A DNA stretch of 64,000 nucleotides from Lentilactobacillus kisonensis DSM 19906 = JCM 15041 (GCF_001434135.1 NZ_AZEB01000008.1:1-64000); one strand, 5' to 3'. Numbered from the stretch's first letter, positions 25,987 to 37,019 are shown. The notes: generated from the letters alone by a model not told the origin. Program-made: numbers and translations.

Positions 25987-27177
25987 AATTTCCTCCAAGA
26001 AACCAGTCCCAACACCATTGCCCGTCACGTTGAAGTTATCAAGGACTGTGGCCCCAAAGTCCGCAAAAGTCTTTCGAACTCCTAGCGTACCGCCATTTGT
26101 CATAGATGGTGAATAGACCAGTAATGGAACGCGTTCACGGGTGTGATCAGTTCCTTTAAAGCCCGGATCGTTCCCATGATCAGCGGTGATCATAAGCAAG
26201 TCATCATCCTTGAGGTTCTTCAAAACAGTCCCTAACCGTTTATCGAAATCCATGAGAGCCTCACCAAAACCAATTGGGTTACGGCGATGACCATACATAG
26301 CATCAAAATCAACCAGATTCGTAAACGCAAAGCCGGTAAAGTCTTCCCCCATTACGTGGTCAACGTGGTCCATGCCATCCATATTACTTTCATTATGGTA
26401 GCCTTCATCAATACCGTGACCAGAAAAAATGTCATTAATCTTACCAATTCCCACGGTGTGAACCCCAGCTGCTTGTAAATAATCTAAATCAGTTTTCCCA
26501 ATTGGTTCTAATGTGAAATCATGACGATTGGCTGTTCGGGTGAAGTGATCCTTATCAGGGCCAACGTATGGTCGGGCAATGATTCGACCAACTGTGTATT
26601 CGGGGCCATTTACCAATGTTCGGGCGTACTCACAAATCCGGTAGAGTTCTTTGAGTGGAATCACAGTCTCATGGGCCGCAATTTGAAGCACTGAGTCCCC
26701 TGATGTATAAACAATCAGGTCACCCGTCTTCATTTGCTGCTCACCAAGTTCAGCAATGATCTTGGTCCCAGACTCTGGCCGATTACCAATAACCTTGCGG
26801 CCAGAAAAGTCTTCTAATTTCTCAATGATGTCATCAGGAAACCCATTTGGAAACGTATTTAGCGGCTTTTCAACTGGCAACCCCATCATTTCCCAGTGAC
26901 CATCCATGCTATCCTTACCGGCAGAAATCTCTTGCATTTTACCGTAGTAGCCAATGGGGTGGTCAATTTTTGCGACACCTTCAATGGGGGTTTCCCGAAG
27001 ATTGGAGATCCCTAATTTTTGAAGGTTCGGAATCTGGAGCTTACCTTTGTAGGCCTCACCAACATGGCCCAATGTGTCAGAACCGATATCATCAAATTTA
27101 GCGGCATCCGGTGCAGCACCAGTCCCAACTGAATCCATCACAATTCCAAATATTCGTTTATAATTTTTTATACTCAT
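25984..27177 (-). CDS. deoB: Phosphopentomutase
   Basis: 397 residues, alkaline phosphatase superfamily. Metal-binding and catalytic motifs are visible: [20 protein letters not shown], and the C-terminal ITADHGNDP with the GTDHTRE segment. It converts (deoxy)ribose-1-phosphate to the 5-phosphate, the substrate of DeoC. Follows deoC by 22 bases. The stop codon TAG is part of the adjoining palindromic element. Confidence 0.96.
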   Translation of the reverse strand: MSIKNYKRIFGIVMDSVGTGAAPDAAKFDDIGSDTLGHVGEAYKGKLQIPNLQKLGISNLRETPIEGVAKIDHPIGYYGKMQEISAGKDSMDGHWEMMGLPVEKPLNTFPNGFPDDIIEKLEDFSGRKVIGNRPESGTKIIAELGEQQMKTGDLIVYTSGDSVLQIAAHETVIPLKELYRICEYARTLVNGPEYTVGRIIARPYVGPDKDHFTRTANRHDFTLEPIGKTDLDYLQAAGVHTVGIGKINDIFSGHGIDEGYHNESNMDGMDHVDHVMGEDFTGFAFTNLVDFDAMYGHRRNPIGFGEALMDFDKRLGTVLKNLKDDDLLMITADHGNDPGFKGTDHTRERVPLLVYSPSMTNGGTLGVRKTFADFGATVLDNFNVTGNGVGTGFLEEI

Positions 27178-27199
27178 AACTTTGCCTCCAAATGATCAC

Positions 27200-27865
27200 T
27201 TAAGATAAGATTTTGACAGTTGCACTAACGCCTAGACGACTTGCGCCAGCGTCAATCATTGCAAGTGCCTCTTCACGAGAATGAATCCCACCGGATGCTT
27301 TAACCCCTAATCGATCGCCAACGGTCTTTCTCATCAAGGCAACGTCATCAAGCTTTGCCCCAGCTGAACTAAAGCCAGTCGATGTTTTAACGTAGTCCGA
27401 TCCCGCTTTTTCCGAGTCCTGGCAACCGCTTACAATTTGATCGTTGTTTAAAAATGATGTTTCCAAGATCACTTTAAGCAGTTTACCCTTTGCATGAACA
27501 GCTTCAGCAACCTTTTGGATATCTTCAGTTACAAAGGCATCATTGCCACCAATCAATTCGCCAACGTTGATCACCATATCAATTTCTTCAGCTCCCTGAT
27601 CAATCGCGGTAATTGCTTCATATACTTTAGTTTCCGTATTGGTTGCTCCAAGTGGGAAGCCAACTACGGTAATTGGATTAACGGTCGACCCTTTGAGTGC
27701 TTCAGTCACCAATGGCATCCAGTGTGAGTTCACGCAAACGGATGCTGTGTTATACTTCACAGCTTCCTCACAAGTCTCTCGAATACTCTCCTCAGTTGCG
27801 TCTGGTTTTAAATTAGTGTGGTCTAAATACTTGGCTAGTTGTGCGTTTGTTAAGTCCTTTGTCAT
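27200..27865 (-). CDS. deoC: Deoxyribose-phosphate aldolase
   Basis: 221 residues, TIM barrel. Schiff-base Lys in DYVKTSTGFSS, second Lys in GVKASGGI, Asp in DHTNLKPDA. It cleaves deoxyribose-5-phosphate to acetaldehyde and glyceraldehyde-3-phosphate. First gene of the deo set, behind an AAAGGGG ribosome binding site. Confidence 0.96.
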   Translation of the reverse strand: MTKDLTNAQLAKYLDHTNLKPDATEESIRETCEEAVKYNTASVCVNSHWMPLVTEALKGSTVNPITVVGFPLGATNTETKVYEAITAIDQGAEEIDMVINVGELIGGNDAFVTEDIQKVAEAVHAKGKLLKVILETSFLNNDQIVSGCQDSEKAGSDYVKTSTGFSSAGAKLDDVALMRKTVGDRLGVKASGGIHSREEALAMIDAGASRLGVSATVKILS

Positions 27866-27937
27866 GATAATGAAACCCCTTTCATCTATTTATAAATTCA
27901 TCTTACAGGATCCTAGAACATATGTAAAGAAGTTTGC

Positions 27938-27963
27938 TGAAATATTGTTCAATAATGTGAAAT
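27938..27963 (-). promoter_or_regulatory. Possible DeoR operator upstream of deoC
   Basis: The palindrome TGAA-N6-TTCA (27938-27951) and an overlapping second TTCA half-site form a repeat of TGAA/TTCA boxes about 75 bases upstream of deoC. The core TTGAACAATATTTCA resembles the operator type described for B. subtilis DeoR. Assignment is inference. Confidence 0.4.
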
Positions 27964-27990
27964 AATGTACAAAATGTTTTTTTGCAATCC

Positions 27991-28027
27991 AAAAAGGAGC
28001 TAAGACAAAAAACTTTGTCTTAGCTCC
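27991..28027 (-). terminator. Terminator of the opu operon
   Basis: Perfect 14-bp stem GGAGCTAAGACAAA / TTTGTCTTAGCTCC with a 4-base loop, followed on the minus strand by TTTTT; 45 bases past the substrate-binding protein gene. Confidence 0.92.
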
Positions 28028-28037
28028 CGGTAGTATC

Positions 28038-28070
28038 AGAATAGCTGCGCAGAGTAGAAATCTGCACCAA
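28038..28070 (+). repeat. Half copy of the palindromic intergenic element
   Basis: AGAATAGCTGCGCAGAG followed by AGAAATCTGC matches only the left end of the element family (consensus AGGACAGCTGCGCAAAGC, AGAAATCTGC). The right half is gone. It lies two bases beyond the stop of the gene at 28073 and next to that operon's terminator. Confidence 0.7.
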
Positions 28071-28072
28071 GC

Positions 28073-28978
28073 CTATTTCTTCAAATCAGAAATTGAATTG
28101 ATATTTTTCATGTACGTTGGCACAGCCAGTCCAACCTTGGCGCCCTTCAAGTTCACGCCCAGATCGTCAAATTTGCCCTTATAGTCCTTATAGTAGAGGC
28201 CTTGGGTATTTGGTAACCAGGCACAAACCATCCCGTCAGCGGCTTTTGTGGCGATTGACGCCCACAGTGGCTGAACTTCCATGGCCTGAATATCAACTTT
28301 GTAACCAAGCGATCTTAAAACATTGGCAACCACGTTGGTTGACGCAATCTCAGAGTCCCAGGCAACGTAAGTCAATTTGATCGATTGACCATGAACGTGC
28401 TTAATCCCCTTAGTCCATGTATCAACCTGAGCCTTGTTCTGCTTAATCCAATCATTGGCAGCTTTGTGAGGATCTTCGCCGCCGTTAACCTTAAGCATGA
28501 CATTTGCCATCTGGGCTGGTTTCCAATTAAACCGGTTCAACATAGTGTAGGCTTCAGGCTTATCTTTTTTAAGACCTAACCGTGCGATCGTATGAATGTT
28601 CTCGGCTTTTCCATAAACGTTTTTAGGATCCTTCAAGAACTTCAAACTGTATTTCGTAAACATCCAATGCGGTGTCCACCCAGTAATCACAATCGGCTCA
28701 TGATTCTTAATTGCTTTACCAAGGGTACTAGCCATTGCAGCAGTTGAACTCGTCTGCAATTGCCATTTCGAGTCGGCCAATCCATATTCCTTCATGGCCT
28801 TTTGGGTACTCGACATAATGCCAGCCCCGGCTTCAACCCCAGTAATCGTATAATTAATTTGCTTCCCAACGCTCTCATTAGGATTGTATTTCGCAATTTT
28901 AGTTGAACAGCCAGAAAGCAGAATCATCGAAACAACGACCGAGAGGAGCAGAATTAATTTACCGTTTTGTTTTTTCAT
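28073..28978 (-). CDS. opuAC: Glycine betaine/choline ABC transporter substrate-binding lipoprotein
   Basis: 301 residues. Lipoprotein signal peptide with lipobox LLSGC (Cys about 24). The OpuAC-type ligand-binding domain follows, with GWTPHWMF and CAWLPNTQG, the Trp residues that form the aromatic cage for quaternary amines. It captures osmolyte outside the cell and delivers it to the permease just upstream. Exact ligand (betaine, carnitine, choline) cannot be told from sequence. Confidence 0.9.
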   Translation of the reverse strand: MKKQNGKLILLLSVVVSMILLSGCSTKIAKYNPNESVGKQINYTITGVEAGAGIMSSTQKAMKEYGLADSKWQLQTSSTAAMASTLGKAIKNHEPIVITGWTPHWMFTKYSLKFLKDPKNVYGKAENIHTIARLGLKKDKPEAYTMLNRFNWKPAQMANVMLKVNGGEDPHKAANDWIKQNKAQVDTWTKGIKHVHGQSIKLTYVAWDSEIASTNVVANVLRSLGYKVDIQAMEVQPLWASIATKAADGMVCAWLPNTQGLYYKDYKGKFDDLGVNLKGAKVGLAVPTYMKNINSISDLKK

Positions 28979-28990
28979 ATTAACCCCCTT

Positions 28991-29842
28991 CTATGACTTA
29001 GGGATCTTATTGCGGTTAATGGCTTGGGTAATTCGATCAAGAATAATCGCCAAGATAACAATTGCCAGACCAGCAGCAAAGCCACCACCAGCATCGTTTC
29101 GGCCAACCGCGAAGTAAACCTTGTTTCCAAGTCCCATTGCACCGATCATTGAAGCAATCACAACCATTGAAAGTGACAGCATCATACTTTGGTTAACCCC
29201 GGCCATTAACGTTGATTTAGCTAATGGTAGTTGCACCTTGAACAGCTTCTGCCACGAAGTAGACCCGTATGAATCAGCAGCTTCAATCAAATCAGCTGGC
29301 ACTTGTCTGATTCCCAAATTTGTCATCCGAATCGTTGGTGGCATCGCGAAAATAACTGATGCAATGACACCTGGCACCATGCCGATTCCAAAAAACGCAA
29401 CTGCCGGAATCAAATAAACAAAGGCTGGCATCGTCTGCATGAAATCAAGAATTGGCTTATTAATTGTTTCAAAGACCTTTGACTTCCCCATCCAAATACC
29501 TAAGGGAACCCCGACCACTAGCGCAATGAGACTAGAAGTCAGAACTAACGTCAACGTTTGGGTCATGTCACGCCAAAATCCTTGATTCCAAATATACAGT
29601 AACCCAACGATTTCAAAGATAATCAGGGTCCAGTGCTTCGTTTTACGGGTTAACCAGTACGTACCACCCACAACGAGCAGCATAAACAACCAGATTGGCA
29701 ACAGGTCAAAGATCCATTGGAAACCGTTGATAATGCCGCCAATAAAGTTGGTGACGCCGTTAAAGAAGCCTTCAAAGCTTGCTAACCAATCAACTAATTT
29801 ATCAATCCAACTCGAAATTGGTAATTGGGGAATGTTAGTCAT
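28991..29842 (-). CDS. opuAB: Glycine betaine ABC transporter permease
   Basis: 283 residues from ATG 29842, which lies inside the last codons of the ATPase gene (ATGACTAA overlap) behind GAGGTGG; the longer frame to 29884 lacks this. About six membrane segments, with the permease EAA-type loop [20 protein letters not shown] contacting the ATPase. It forms the membrane channel of the osmoprotectant importer. Confidence 0.93.
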   Translation of the reverse strand: MTNIPQLPISSWIDKLVDWLASFEGFFNGVTNFIGGIINGFQWIFDLLPIWLFMLLVVGGTYWLTRKTKHWTLIIFEIVGLLYIWNQGFWRDMTQTLTLVLTSSLIALVVGVPLGIWMGKSKVFETINKPILDFMQTMPAFVYLIPAVAFFGIGMVPGVIASVIFAMPPTIRMTNLGIRQVPADLIEAADSYGSTSWQKLFKVQLPLAKSTLMAGVNQSMMLSLSMVVIASMIGAMGLGNKVYFAVGRNDAGGGFAAGLAIVILAIILDRITQAINRNKIPKS

Positions 29843-31034
29843 TTTCGACCACCTCATTTCCAGAGATTGCACCAAGAACGGCACCTCTAATGATAATTCC
29901 TAACAAGTGGTTTTTATCATCAACAACCGCAAATGGAATCGGTGTCGATGAGATTTTTTCCATAATATCCGTTATTGGCGTGTCCGGTGACGCCGTTGGC
30001 ACGTTGGTTTGGATGACTGAATCAAGTTTACGTTCCTTCTTCTTAATCAATCCCATCACGTGGCTGGCATCTACAACCCCCACAAATTCACGTTTATTAT
30101 TGACGACGTAGACTGATGAAATCTCGTTTTCAACCATCCGGCGCATGGCAATTCGGGGACCATCTTTATCAATATTGATAAATGTTGGCCGAATCATCAC
30201 GTTAGAAGCGGTCAATACCTTTGTTCGGTCGACGTCTTCGATGAATTTTTCAACGTACTCGTCAGCCGGTTGGGTCAAAATCTCTTCAGGCGTTCCGGTC
30301 TGAACAATTTCCCCATCTTTCATAATCATAATTCGATCACCAATTCGGAGCGCTTCGTTCAGGTCATGGGAAATGAAGACGATTGTTTTTTTAAGGTTCT
30401 CTTGTAGGTCGAGCAATTCATCCTGCATATCCTTTCGGTTCAAGGGATCCAAGGCAGAAAAGGCTTCGTCCATCAATAGAATCTCAGAGTTATTGGCTAA
30501 TGCTCTAGCTAATCCAACCCGCTGTTGCATCCCACCTGATAATTGGGTTGGGTACTGATCGTCATAACCATGAAGACCCACTAGCTCCAAAGCCTCGTGG
30601 GACTTTTTAAGCCGCTCATCCTTATCGACACCCTTAACTTCCAACCCATAGGCAGTATTCTCAATAATTGTTCGGTTTGGAAACAGCGCAAAGTTTTGAA
30701 AAACCATGCTCATTTTATTCCGCCGGACGTCTAACAACTGCTTCTTGTTAAGTGACGTTAAGTTCTCACCGTCAATCAGGATTTCACCTGACGTTGGTTC
30801 AATTAATCGATTAATCATCCGGATCATCGTTGATTTTCCGCTTCCGGATAACCCCATAATCACGAAAATTTCACCGTTGTTAACTTCGAAATTGGCGTCG
30901 TTCACACCAACCGTTGCGCCGGCTGATTTTAGAATTTCGGCTTTTGACTTACCTGCTTTTAGTAATTCTTCGGCCCGTGGAATTCGACGGCCAAAGATCT
31001 TGGTAAGATGTCGCACTTGTAATTTTGTTGTCAT
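29835..31034 (-). CDS. opuAA: Glycine betaine ABC transporter ATP-binding protein
   Basis: 399 residues from ATG 31034 with GGAGGGG ribosome binding site (the in-frame ATG at 31055 lies before it). N-terminal OpuAA-type extension, Walker [10 protein letters not shown], signature [15 protein letters not shown], Walker [14 protein letters not shown]. Residues about 270-395 hold two CBS domains, which in OpuA sense ionic strength. It drives osmolyte import under hyperosmotic stress. Confidence 0.94.
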   Translation of the reverse strand: MTTKLQVRHLTKIFGRRIPRAEELLKAGKSKAEILKSAGATVGVNDANFEVNNGEIFVIMGLSGSGKSTMIRMINRLIEPTSGEILIDGENLTSLNKKQLLDVRRNKMSMVFQNFALFPNRTIIENTAYGLEVKGVDKDERLKKSHEALELVGLHGYDDQYPTQLSGGMQQRVGLARALANNSEILLMDEAFSALDPLNRKDMQDELLDLQENLKKTIVFISHDLNEALRIGDRIMIMKDGEIVQTGTPEEILTQPADEYVEKFIEDVDRTKVLTASNVMIRPTFINIDKDGPRIAMRRMVENEISSVYVVNNKREFVGVVDASHVMGLIKKKERKLDSVIQTNVPTASPDTPITDIMEKISSTPIPFAVVDDKNHLLGIIIRGAVLGAISGNEVVEND

Positions 31035-31068
31035 GTGCCCCTCCTTATCAATCATTCTGCGTTTGCGA

Positions 31069-31212
31069 TAGAACAGTGCGCATCCTAAAGTCCTCAGAGG
31101 CTGCCAAGTAGGCTGTGTTTGCTGACCGTCATTAGTAGGAGCTTTGACTTAACTCCTTAATCTGGGTCGCAAGAATCCTAGAGGCGAACCTCTGATTTGC
31201 ACAGCTGTTCTA
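31069..31212. repeat. Diverged relative of the palindromic intergenic element
   Basis: Ends TAGAACAG and CTGTTCTA are inverted repeats of the same type as the family left end, and CAGAGG / CCTCTG pair inside, but the interior is longer (144 bp) and only loosely alike. It lies 34 bases upstream of opuAA, within its probable leader. Confidence 0.5.
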
Positions 31213-31566
31213 TAAGATATTAAAAATGGTACTTCCAAATTTGGTAGTGCCAAGGATTAAAACTTACTTTAAAAATCATAACAAAAATACGAACTCGTTT
31301 CAAATAAGTTGAATTGCTGCAAGTTTAAACTCTGTGAGTAATTATGACGCCAATGAGTTGTTATTATAAGGATTAGCTCAATTATTTCTTGCCAGCATCA
31401 TTATTTGTACGTAACCGTCACCAAATCCTTTAAGGATGGGGTTCGTGGCCAATTTTTAGAAAAAGTTGCTAAATTTATTAGGAATTTATTTGGAAGCGCT
31501 CTTACGCTACCAGGAATTCCATAAACAGTTATTTACAATCGGCTGACTTTTGCCATTAACGAAGAA
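31213..31566. other. Intergenic region between rlmD and opuAA
   Basis: No gene is supported. A TATAAT box for minus-strand transcription of opuAA lies at 31363-31368 without a good -35. The rest shows no clear motif. Confidence 0.4.
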
Positions 31567-31603
31567 GGGGCCATCATTTCCAAAAAACAGAAATGATGGC
31601 CCC
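31567..31603 (-). terminator. Hairpin after rlmD
   Basis: Perfect 14-bp stem GGGGCCATCATTTC / GAAATGATGGCCCC with a 9-base loop, about 70 bases past the rlmD stop. No real T tract follows on either strand, so it may be a weak terminator or an RNA 3'-end structure. Confidence 0.5.
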
Positions 31604-31674
31604 TGCCACTAAGCTTTGGGATCCTAAGTGTCGATTGCCTTAGTCAGCTGTTTCTAATAAATCTGTCAACCGAC

Positions 31675-33039
31675 TTATCTTGTCAACACTGTAATCGACT
31701 CAATATGAACGGTCTGTGGAAATTGGTCAACTGGCTGAATCGGCTGGTTAACTTGATAGCCTTGTTCATTAAATAACTTAACGTCCCGTGCTAAAGTTGC
31801 TGGGTTACAAGAAACGTAGACAACGCGCTTAGGCTGCATCTTAACAACACTTTCAATCAGCGTGCCATCAAGCCCCTTACGTGGTGGGTCTACAACAATT
31901 ACGTCCGGCTTCAAGCCATCTTCTTGCCATTTAGCCATTTGGTCTTCAGCGTAGCCAGCCACAAATTCAACGTTATCAATATCGTTGATCTTTGCATTCT
32001 TCTTAGCATCCTCAACCGCCTCTGGAACAATTTCCACGCCGTAAACCTTTTTAGCAACTCGCGCCATTGACAGCGAGATTGTGCCAATCCCACAATAAGC
32101 GTCAATAACGGTATCATCGGCTGTTAAGTCGGCTTTTTTAGTTGCTAAATCATACAGTTTTTCCGTTTGAACTGGGTTAACTTGGTAAAATGAGTTAGCA
32201 GAAATTTCAAATTTAAGGCCTAACAACGTGTCTTCAATCGTACTTTGACCTGCTAACACTTTGTTTTCCTTACCCATCAATGCATTCGTTTTCTTAGGGT
32301 TAACGTTTTGGACAATGCTCTTAACTTCAGGCAACGCCTTTGTAATGTCGGTAACAATTTCCTTATTACTAGGGAGCTTTTCAGTTCGTGTAATCAAGAC
32401 GATCATCATCTCGTGAGAATAGTGACCACGGCGAACCATCACGTTACGGATGACACCGCCGTTAACGCGTTCATCATATGGCTTAATTCGATACTTGCGC
32501 AAAATATCACGAACTACCACAATTGCCTTGTCAATTTCTGGATCTTGAATATAAAAATCTTCAATTGGAACAAGATCATGGGAATGTTTCCGATAAAAGC
32601 CAGTCTGTAACTTACCGTTAATTAACCGAACGGGGATTTGCGCTTTATTCCGATACTCATAAGGCTTATCCATCCCAATCGTTGGATCAACTTGAACGTC
32701 AATCTTCAATTTATTGAAGTCTTCTTCAATTTGGTGCCGTTTAAACTCAAGCTGAGCATCATACTTAAGATGTTGCAACGGCGCGATCCCCGTTTGGGTA
32801 TAAGCCTTATCAACTAGCTCAACCCGGTCAGCACTTTTTTGATTGATCTTAATGACTTTCCCAAATGCGAAATTTTTCTTTACTTTGATAACTTTCATTG
32901 TCACGTTTTCAGTTGGTAACGCGTCCTCAATAAAGATCGGAAAATCATCAATCTTCGCAACGCCCATTCCCTGATACGTTAAGTCCGTGATATCAACATC
33001 ATAAGTTTCATTTTTTAATACTGGAGCAGTTCTTTTCAT
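31675..33039 (-). CDS. rlmD: 23S rRNA (uracil-C5)-methyltransferase RlmD/RlmCD type
   Basis: 454 residues. N-terminal TRAM domain (about 10-65), then a RumA-type methyltransferase: SAM motif DAYCGIGTISLS, DPPRKGLD, catalytic Cys in YVSCNPATLARD. It makes 5-methyluridine in 23S rRNA. The iron-sulfur cysteines of E. coli RlmD (CGGCQ region) are absent: the matching segment reads TGIAPLQHL. Last gene of the pcrA-to-rlmD block, 78 bases after dgkB. Confidence 0.92.
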   Translation of the reverse strand: MKRTAPVLKNETYDVDITDLTYQGMGVAKIDDFPIFIEDALPTENVTMKVIKVKKNFAFGKVIKINQKSADRVELVDKAYTQTGIAPLQHLKYDAQLEFKRHQIEEDFNKLKIDVQVDPTIGMDKPYEYRNKAQIPVRLINGKLQTGFYRKHSHDLVPIEDFYIQDPEIDKAIVVVRDILRKYRIKPYDERVNGGVIRNVMVRRGHYSHEMMIVLITRTEKLPSNKEIVTDITKALPEVKSIVQNVNPKKTNALMGKENKVLAGQSTIEDTLLGLKFEISANSFYQVNPVQTEKLYDLATKKADLTADDTVIDAYCGIGTISLSMARVAKKVYGVEIVPEAVEDAKKNAKINDIDNVEFVAGYAEDQMAKWQEDGLKPDVIVVDPPRKGLDGTLIESVVKMQPKRVVYVSCNPATLARDVKLFNEQGYQVNQPIQPVDQFPQTVHIESITVLTR

Positions 33040-33117
33040 TTAGTCACCCTTATTTGCGTAGAAACAAAAATTGCGAAACGAAAACATCGTAACGCAATTA
33101 ATAAACATCCTATAAAA

Positions 33118-34119
33118 CTATTCCTTATCCGGCAGTTTGTCAACGCCTTTGACGAAGTTCTGCTCAACTTGACGAATTTGTTCATCAGTTTCGTCCGAAT
33201 AGGCACGATCCGGAATTTCATCCGTGTTGGCAAAAAATTCGATATGTTGTTTTAAATCAACAAACGTCATCGGCGCGTTGCCACCATATTCACCATCGAG
33301 ATTAATCTGCATCGGATCATTGACCGGCCTAGCAGTTACTTTGCGAACCTTTTTATAAATAATTCGCGGATCATCAACGTGCTTACCACCATTTAAAACC
33401 TTAGAAACCAGATGAAGGATTTCAACTAAGTTACTGGTTTTGACAATGATTAACGTAAACTTACCATCATCAAGTGACGCATCGGGGACAATCTGTTCGA
33501 ATCCGCCTACGGAATTGGTAAGCGCCAGGAAAAACATCGAAGCCTTTCCCTTAAATTCACCACCATCATATTTTAAATCCATTTGAATTGGCTTAATCCG
33601 TGGGAGTAATTCGGCCCCCTTAACCAGATACGCAAGGTAGCCAAAAATGGTTTTTAAATCTGATGGCACATCATAGGTTAATTCTGTCAACAACCCACCA
33701 GCAGCAATATTAATGAAGTAGTTGTCGCCCGCTTTACCAATATCCATGTGAATCATTTGCTTTTTGAAGACCATCTTGGCTGCTTCAACCGGATCCTCTC
33801 GGGGAATATGCAGCGCCCGAGCATAATCGTTAGTCGTTCCAGCAGGAATGATCGCCATTTTCGGTCGTTTTTTCAGCGGCGCAATGCCGTTAACAACCTC
33901 ATTAATGGTGCCATCACCACCAGCAGCCACAACTAATTCAAATCCCTCTTCAGCGGCTCTTTGAGCTTCGTTCTTAGCGGAATCCTTGGCGGCAGTGGTG
34001 GCATATGCGCTGGTTTCGTAGCCAGCTTGTTCAAATATATCTAAAATGTCCACCATCTTCTGCTTAAGAATTTCCCTACCAGAAGTTGGATTATAAATCA
34101 CCCTTGCCCGTTTACGCAT
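33118..34119 (-). CDS. dgkB: Diacylglycerol kinase DgkB
   Basis: 333 residues. DAGK catalytic domain with nucleotide loop AAGGDGTINEVVNG and IPAGTTNDYARAL; C-terminal domain with QINLDGEYGG. It phosphorylates diacylglycerol to phosphatidate, recycling lipid released by lipoteichoic acid synthesis at the membrane. The acidic C-terminal tail (about 300-333) is an extension. It follows gatB by 15 bases, the usual lactobacillar order. Confidence 0.93.
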   Translation of the reverse strand: MRKRARVIYNPTSGREILKQKMVDILDIFEQAGYETSAYATTAAKDSAKNEAQRAAEEGFELVVAAGGDGTINEVVNGIAPLKKRPKMAIIPAGTTNDYARALHIPREDPVEAAKMVFKKQMIHMDIGKAGDNYFINIAAGGLLTELTYDVPSDLKTIFGYLAYLVKGAELLPRIKPIQMDLKYDGGEFKGKASMFFLALTNSVGGFEQIVPDASLDDGKFTLIIVKTSNLVEILHLVSKVLNGGKHVDDPRIIYKKVRKVTARPVNDPMQINLDGEYGGNAPMTFVDLKQHIEFFANTDEIPDRAYSDETDEQIRQVEQNFVKGVDKLPDKE

Positions 34120-34134
34120 ATTAATCCCGACTTT

Positions 34135-35556
34135 CTATTTACTCATTGATTCTTTTAACATTTTGTTAACAACCTGGGGATTAGCTTTCCCATGAGTTTG
34201 TTTCATAATCTGACCCACTAAGAAACCAATTGCCCGATCCTTACCGTTATGAAAGTCTTCAACGGATTGCGGATTGGCGGAAACAACGTCATCAACGATT
34301 GGTTGTAATTTAGCAGGGTCCGATAATTGAACCATCCCTTTTTCTTCGACAAACGCTTTTGGATCGTCACCCTTCGTGATTGCCTTGAAGACCTTCTTGG
34401 CCATCTTAGACGAAATTGTGCCATCACTGATCAACTTGATCATCATTGCCAAATGTTCAGGCGTGATCTTAGTATCCTGGAGTTCGACTTGATTATCGTT
34501 CATGTAAGCATTAACGTCACCTTGAAGATAATTGGCAGCCAATTTAGCATCAGCGCCGGCCTTAATCATCTGATCATAAAAATCAGACATTTCCTTGGTC
34601 TGGGTAATAACCATCGCATCATAGTCTGTAATTCCCAATTCGTTAACGTAATGCTCACGTCGCTTGGCAGGTGGTTCTGGCAATTCCTGGTTAATCTGAT
34701 CAATCCAATCTTGGGAAATTGTCAAAACTGGTAAATCTGGTTCTGGGAAGTAACGATAATCATCAGAGCCTTCCTTAACCCGCATTAAGACGGTTTTCCC
34801 AGTTGTTTCATCAAAGCGCCGGGTTTCCTGCTGGATAACACCACCAGACATGATTACCCGCTGTTGGCGCTGTTCTTCATATTCAAGACTCTTTCGGACA
34901 TAGTTGAATGAATTAATGTTCTTCATTTCAACCTTAGTGCCGAATTCTTTTTGACCAACGGGACGAATTGAGATGTTGGTGTCAACCCGCATTGAACCTT
35001 CTTCCATTTTGACATCTGAAATCCCAGTAAATTGAACAATTTGCCGTAGCTGTTCCAAATAAGCATACGCTTCATCAGCAGAGGCAATGTCTGGCTTTGA
35101 AACAATTTCAATCAACGGGGTCCCCTGACGGTTTAAATCAACGAATGAATGTTCAGATTCATGGGTATTCTTACCAGCATCCTCTTCAATATGCATTTCA
35201 GCAATCCCAATTTTCTTCTTTTGGCCGTCAACTTCAATCTCGACCCACCCGTCATGGGCAATGGGAGTCTCTGACTGCGTAATCTGATAGGCCTTGGGGT
35301 TGTCAGGGTAGAAGTAATTCTTTCGGTCAAAATGCGGATTGGGTTCGATTTGGGCATGCAGGGCTAATCCAGCCATGATGCCATCGTGAACAACCCCTTT
35401 ATTAGTGGTTGGTAAAACGCCAGGGTATCCCCAATCAATCACGTTCGTATTGGCATTTGGTGTATCACCAAATTCTACGGGAGAAGGACTAAAGATTTTA
35501 GAATTCGTTTTTAACTCAACGTGCACTTCGAGTCCAATTGTTGTTTGAAAATTCAT
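34135..35556 (-). CDS. gatB: Asp-tRNA(Asn)/Glu-tRNA(Gln) amidotransferase subunit B
   Basis: 473 residues. GatB signature [16 protein letters not shown] and tRNA-binding YqeY-like C-terminal helical domain. It activates misacylated tRNA with ATP and, with GatA and GatC, forms Gln-tRNA or Asn-tRNA. Start and gatA stop share a base. Confidence 0.97.
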   Translation of the reverse strand: MNFQTTIGLEVHVELKTNSKIFSPSPVEFGDTPNANTNVIDWGYPGVLPTTNKGVVHDGIMAGLALHAQIEPNPHFDRKNYFYPDNPKAYQITQSETPIAHDGWVEIEVDGQKKKIGIAEMHIEEDAGKNTHESEHSFVDLNRQGTPLIEIVSKPDIASADEAYAYLEQLRQIVQFTGISDVKMEEGSMRVDTNISIRPVGQKEFGTKVEMKNINSFNYVRKSLEYEEQRQQRVIMSGGVIQQETRRFDETTGKTVLMRVKEGSDDYRYFPEPDLPVLTISQDWIDQINQELPEPPAKRREHYVNELGITDYDAMVITQTKEMSDFYDQMIKAGADAKLAANYLQGDVNAYMNDNQVELQDTKITPEHLAMMIKLISDGTISSKMAKKVFKAITKGDDPKAFVEEKGMVQLSDPAKLQPIVDDVVSANPQSVEDFHNGKDRAIGFLVGQIMKQTHGKANPQVVNKMLKESMSK

Positions 35557-37019
35557 TAGTTAGTTCCTCCCATCTTTGGTGTTTGTTTATTAAAGTCAGT
35601 ATTTTGTTCAAAGGCATTTCCGGCTTGGTAAACCGTCAATTCATCATATGGCCGACCAATCAGCTGGACGCCAACTGGTAATCCGTTAGAGAAACCGGCT
35701 GGAATTGACATTCCCGGTAACCCTGCCAAATTAACTGGTAAGGTCAAAACATCATTCATATACATGGTCATTGGGTCAGAAACGTCTTCGCCAATTCCAT
35801 AAGCTGGTGTTGGTGCCGTTGGGGCAAGAATCAAATCGAAGTCCTTAAAGACCTTGGCAAAATCATTATTCATTAACGTTCGCACTTGGGCGGCTTTTTT
35901 GAAGTAAGCGTCATAAAAGCCGGCAGATAATGAGAACGTTCCGAGCATAATTCGGCGTTTAACTTCATCACCAAAACCTTCTGAACGTGATTTAACGTAC
36001 AGGTCTTCCAAATTCTTAACATCAGCAGCCCGCCGGCCATAACGAATTCCGTCAAACCGTTGTAAGTTAGAGGACGCTTCTGAAGATGAAATAATATAGT
36101 ACGCAGCAACACCATACTTCGTGTGAGGCAATGATACTTCCTCAACCGTTGCGCCAAGCTTCTTGAATTGCTCAGCCGTATCTAAAACGGTTTGCTTAAC
36201 GTCATCATCTAACCCTTGTGACATGAATTCGGTTGGGATTCCAATACGCATGCCTTTGACACCCTTATTAAGGGCGCTGGTGAAATCAGGAACTTCCTTA
36301 ATAGAAGAAGTTAAATCATGCTTATCGTGACCCGCAATTGCGTTTAACAACGTTGCGTTATCTTCAACGTTTCGGGTAATCGGCCCAATTTGATCCAAAC
36401 TTGAGCCAAAGGCAATTAACCCCCAGCGAGAAACCCGGCCATAGGTTGGCTTCATGCCAACAACCCCATTAAATGATGCGGGTTGGCGAATCGAACCACC
36501 AGTATCTGAACCAAGTGCAGCCAATACTTCACCACTCGCAACGGCAGCAGCTGATCCACCTGATGATCCACCGGGAACCTTTGTTGTATCCCAGGGATTA
36601 TGAGTAATCTTGAAGGCAGAGTTTTCAGTTGAACCCCCCATCGCAAATTCATCCATGTTGGTTTTTCCAAGCGTCACTGTCCCTAATTGCTTGAGCTTTT
36701 CAACAGCCGTTGCGTCAAACATTGGCGTAAAGTTTTCTAATATTTTAGATGCAGCGGTCGTCTTCAAGCCCTTAGTCAACATATTATCTTTGATTGCAAC
36801 GGGAATTCCTGATAAAGGATTATCCTTATCAATTCCCTTTTGATCAATTTGGTCAGCATCGGCCACGGCATCCTTTTCAGCCACCGTCAAAAAGGCGTTA
36901 ATGTCGCCATCAACTGATTTAATATTCGCTAAGGTCTGCTGGGTAAGTTCCTTTGCGGAAAAGTCGCCGTTAACCAGCTTACTATGAACACTTGTTAATG
37001 ATTCGTTGAAATAATTCAT
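35556..37019 (-). CDS. gatA: Asp-tRNA(Asn)/Glu-tRNA(Gln) amidotransferase subunit A
   Basis: 487 residues, amidase-signature family. Catalytic Lys-Ser-Ser: VAIKDN, and the Gly/Ser-rich [15 protein letters not shown] with [12 protein letters not shown]. It releases ammonia from glutamine for GatB. One-base overlaps with gatC and gatB indicate coupled translation. Confidence 0.97.
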   Translation of the reverse strand: MNYFNESLTSVHSKLVNGDFSAKELTQQTLANIKSVDGDINAFLTVAEKDAVADADQIDQKGIDKDNPLSGIPVAIKDNMLTKGLKTTAASKILENFTPMFDATAVEKLKQLGTVTLGKTNMDEFAMGGSTENSAFKITHNPWDTTKVPGGSSGGSAAAVASGEVLAALGSDTGGSIRQPASFNGVVGMKPTYGRVSRWGLIAFGSSLDQIGPITRNVEDNATLLNAIAGHDKHDLTSSIKEVPDFTSALNKGVKGMRIGIPTEFMSQGLDDDVKQTVLDTAEQFKKLGATVEEVSLPHTKYGVAAYYIISSSEASSNLQRFDGIRYGRRAADVKNLEDLYVKSRSEGFGDEVKRRIMLGTFSLSAGFYDAYFKKAAQVRTLMNNDFAKVFKDFDLILAPTAPTPAYGIGEDVSDPMTMYMNDVLTLPVNLAGLPGMSIPAGFSNGLPVGVQLIGRPYDELTVYQAGNAFEQNTDFNKQTPKMGGTN

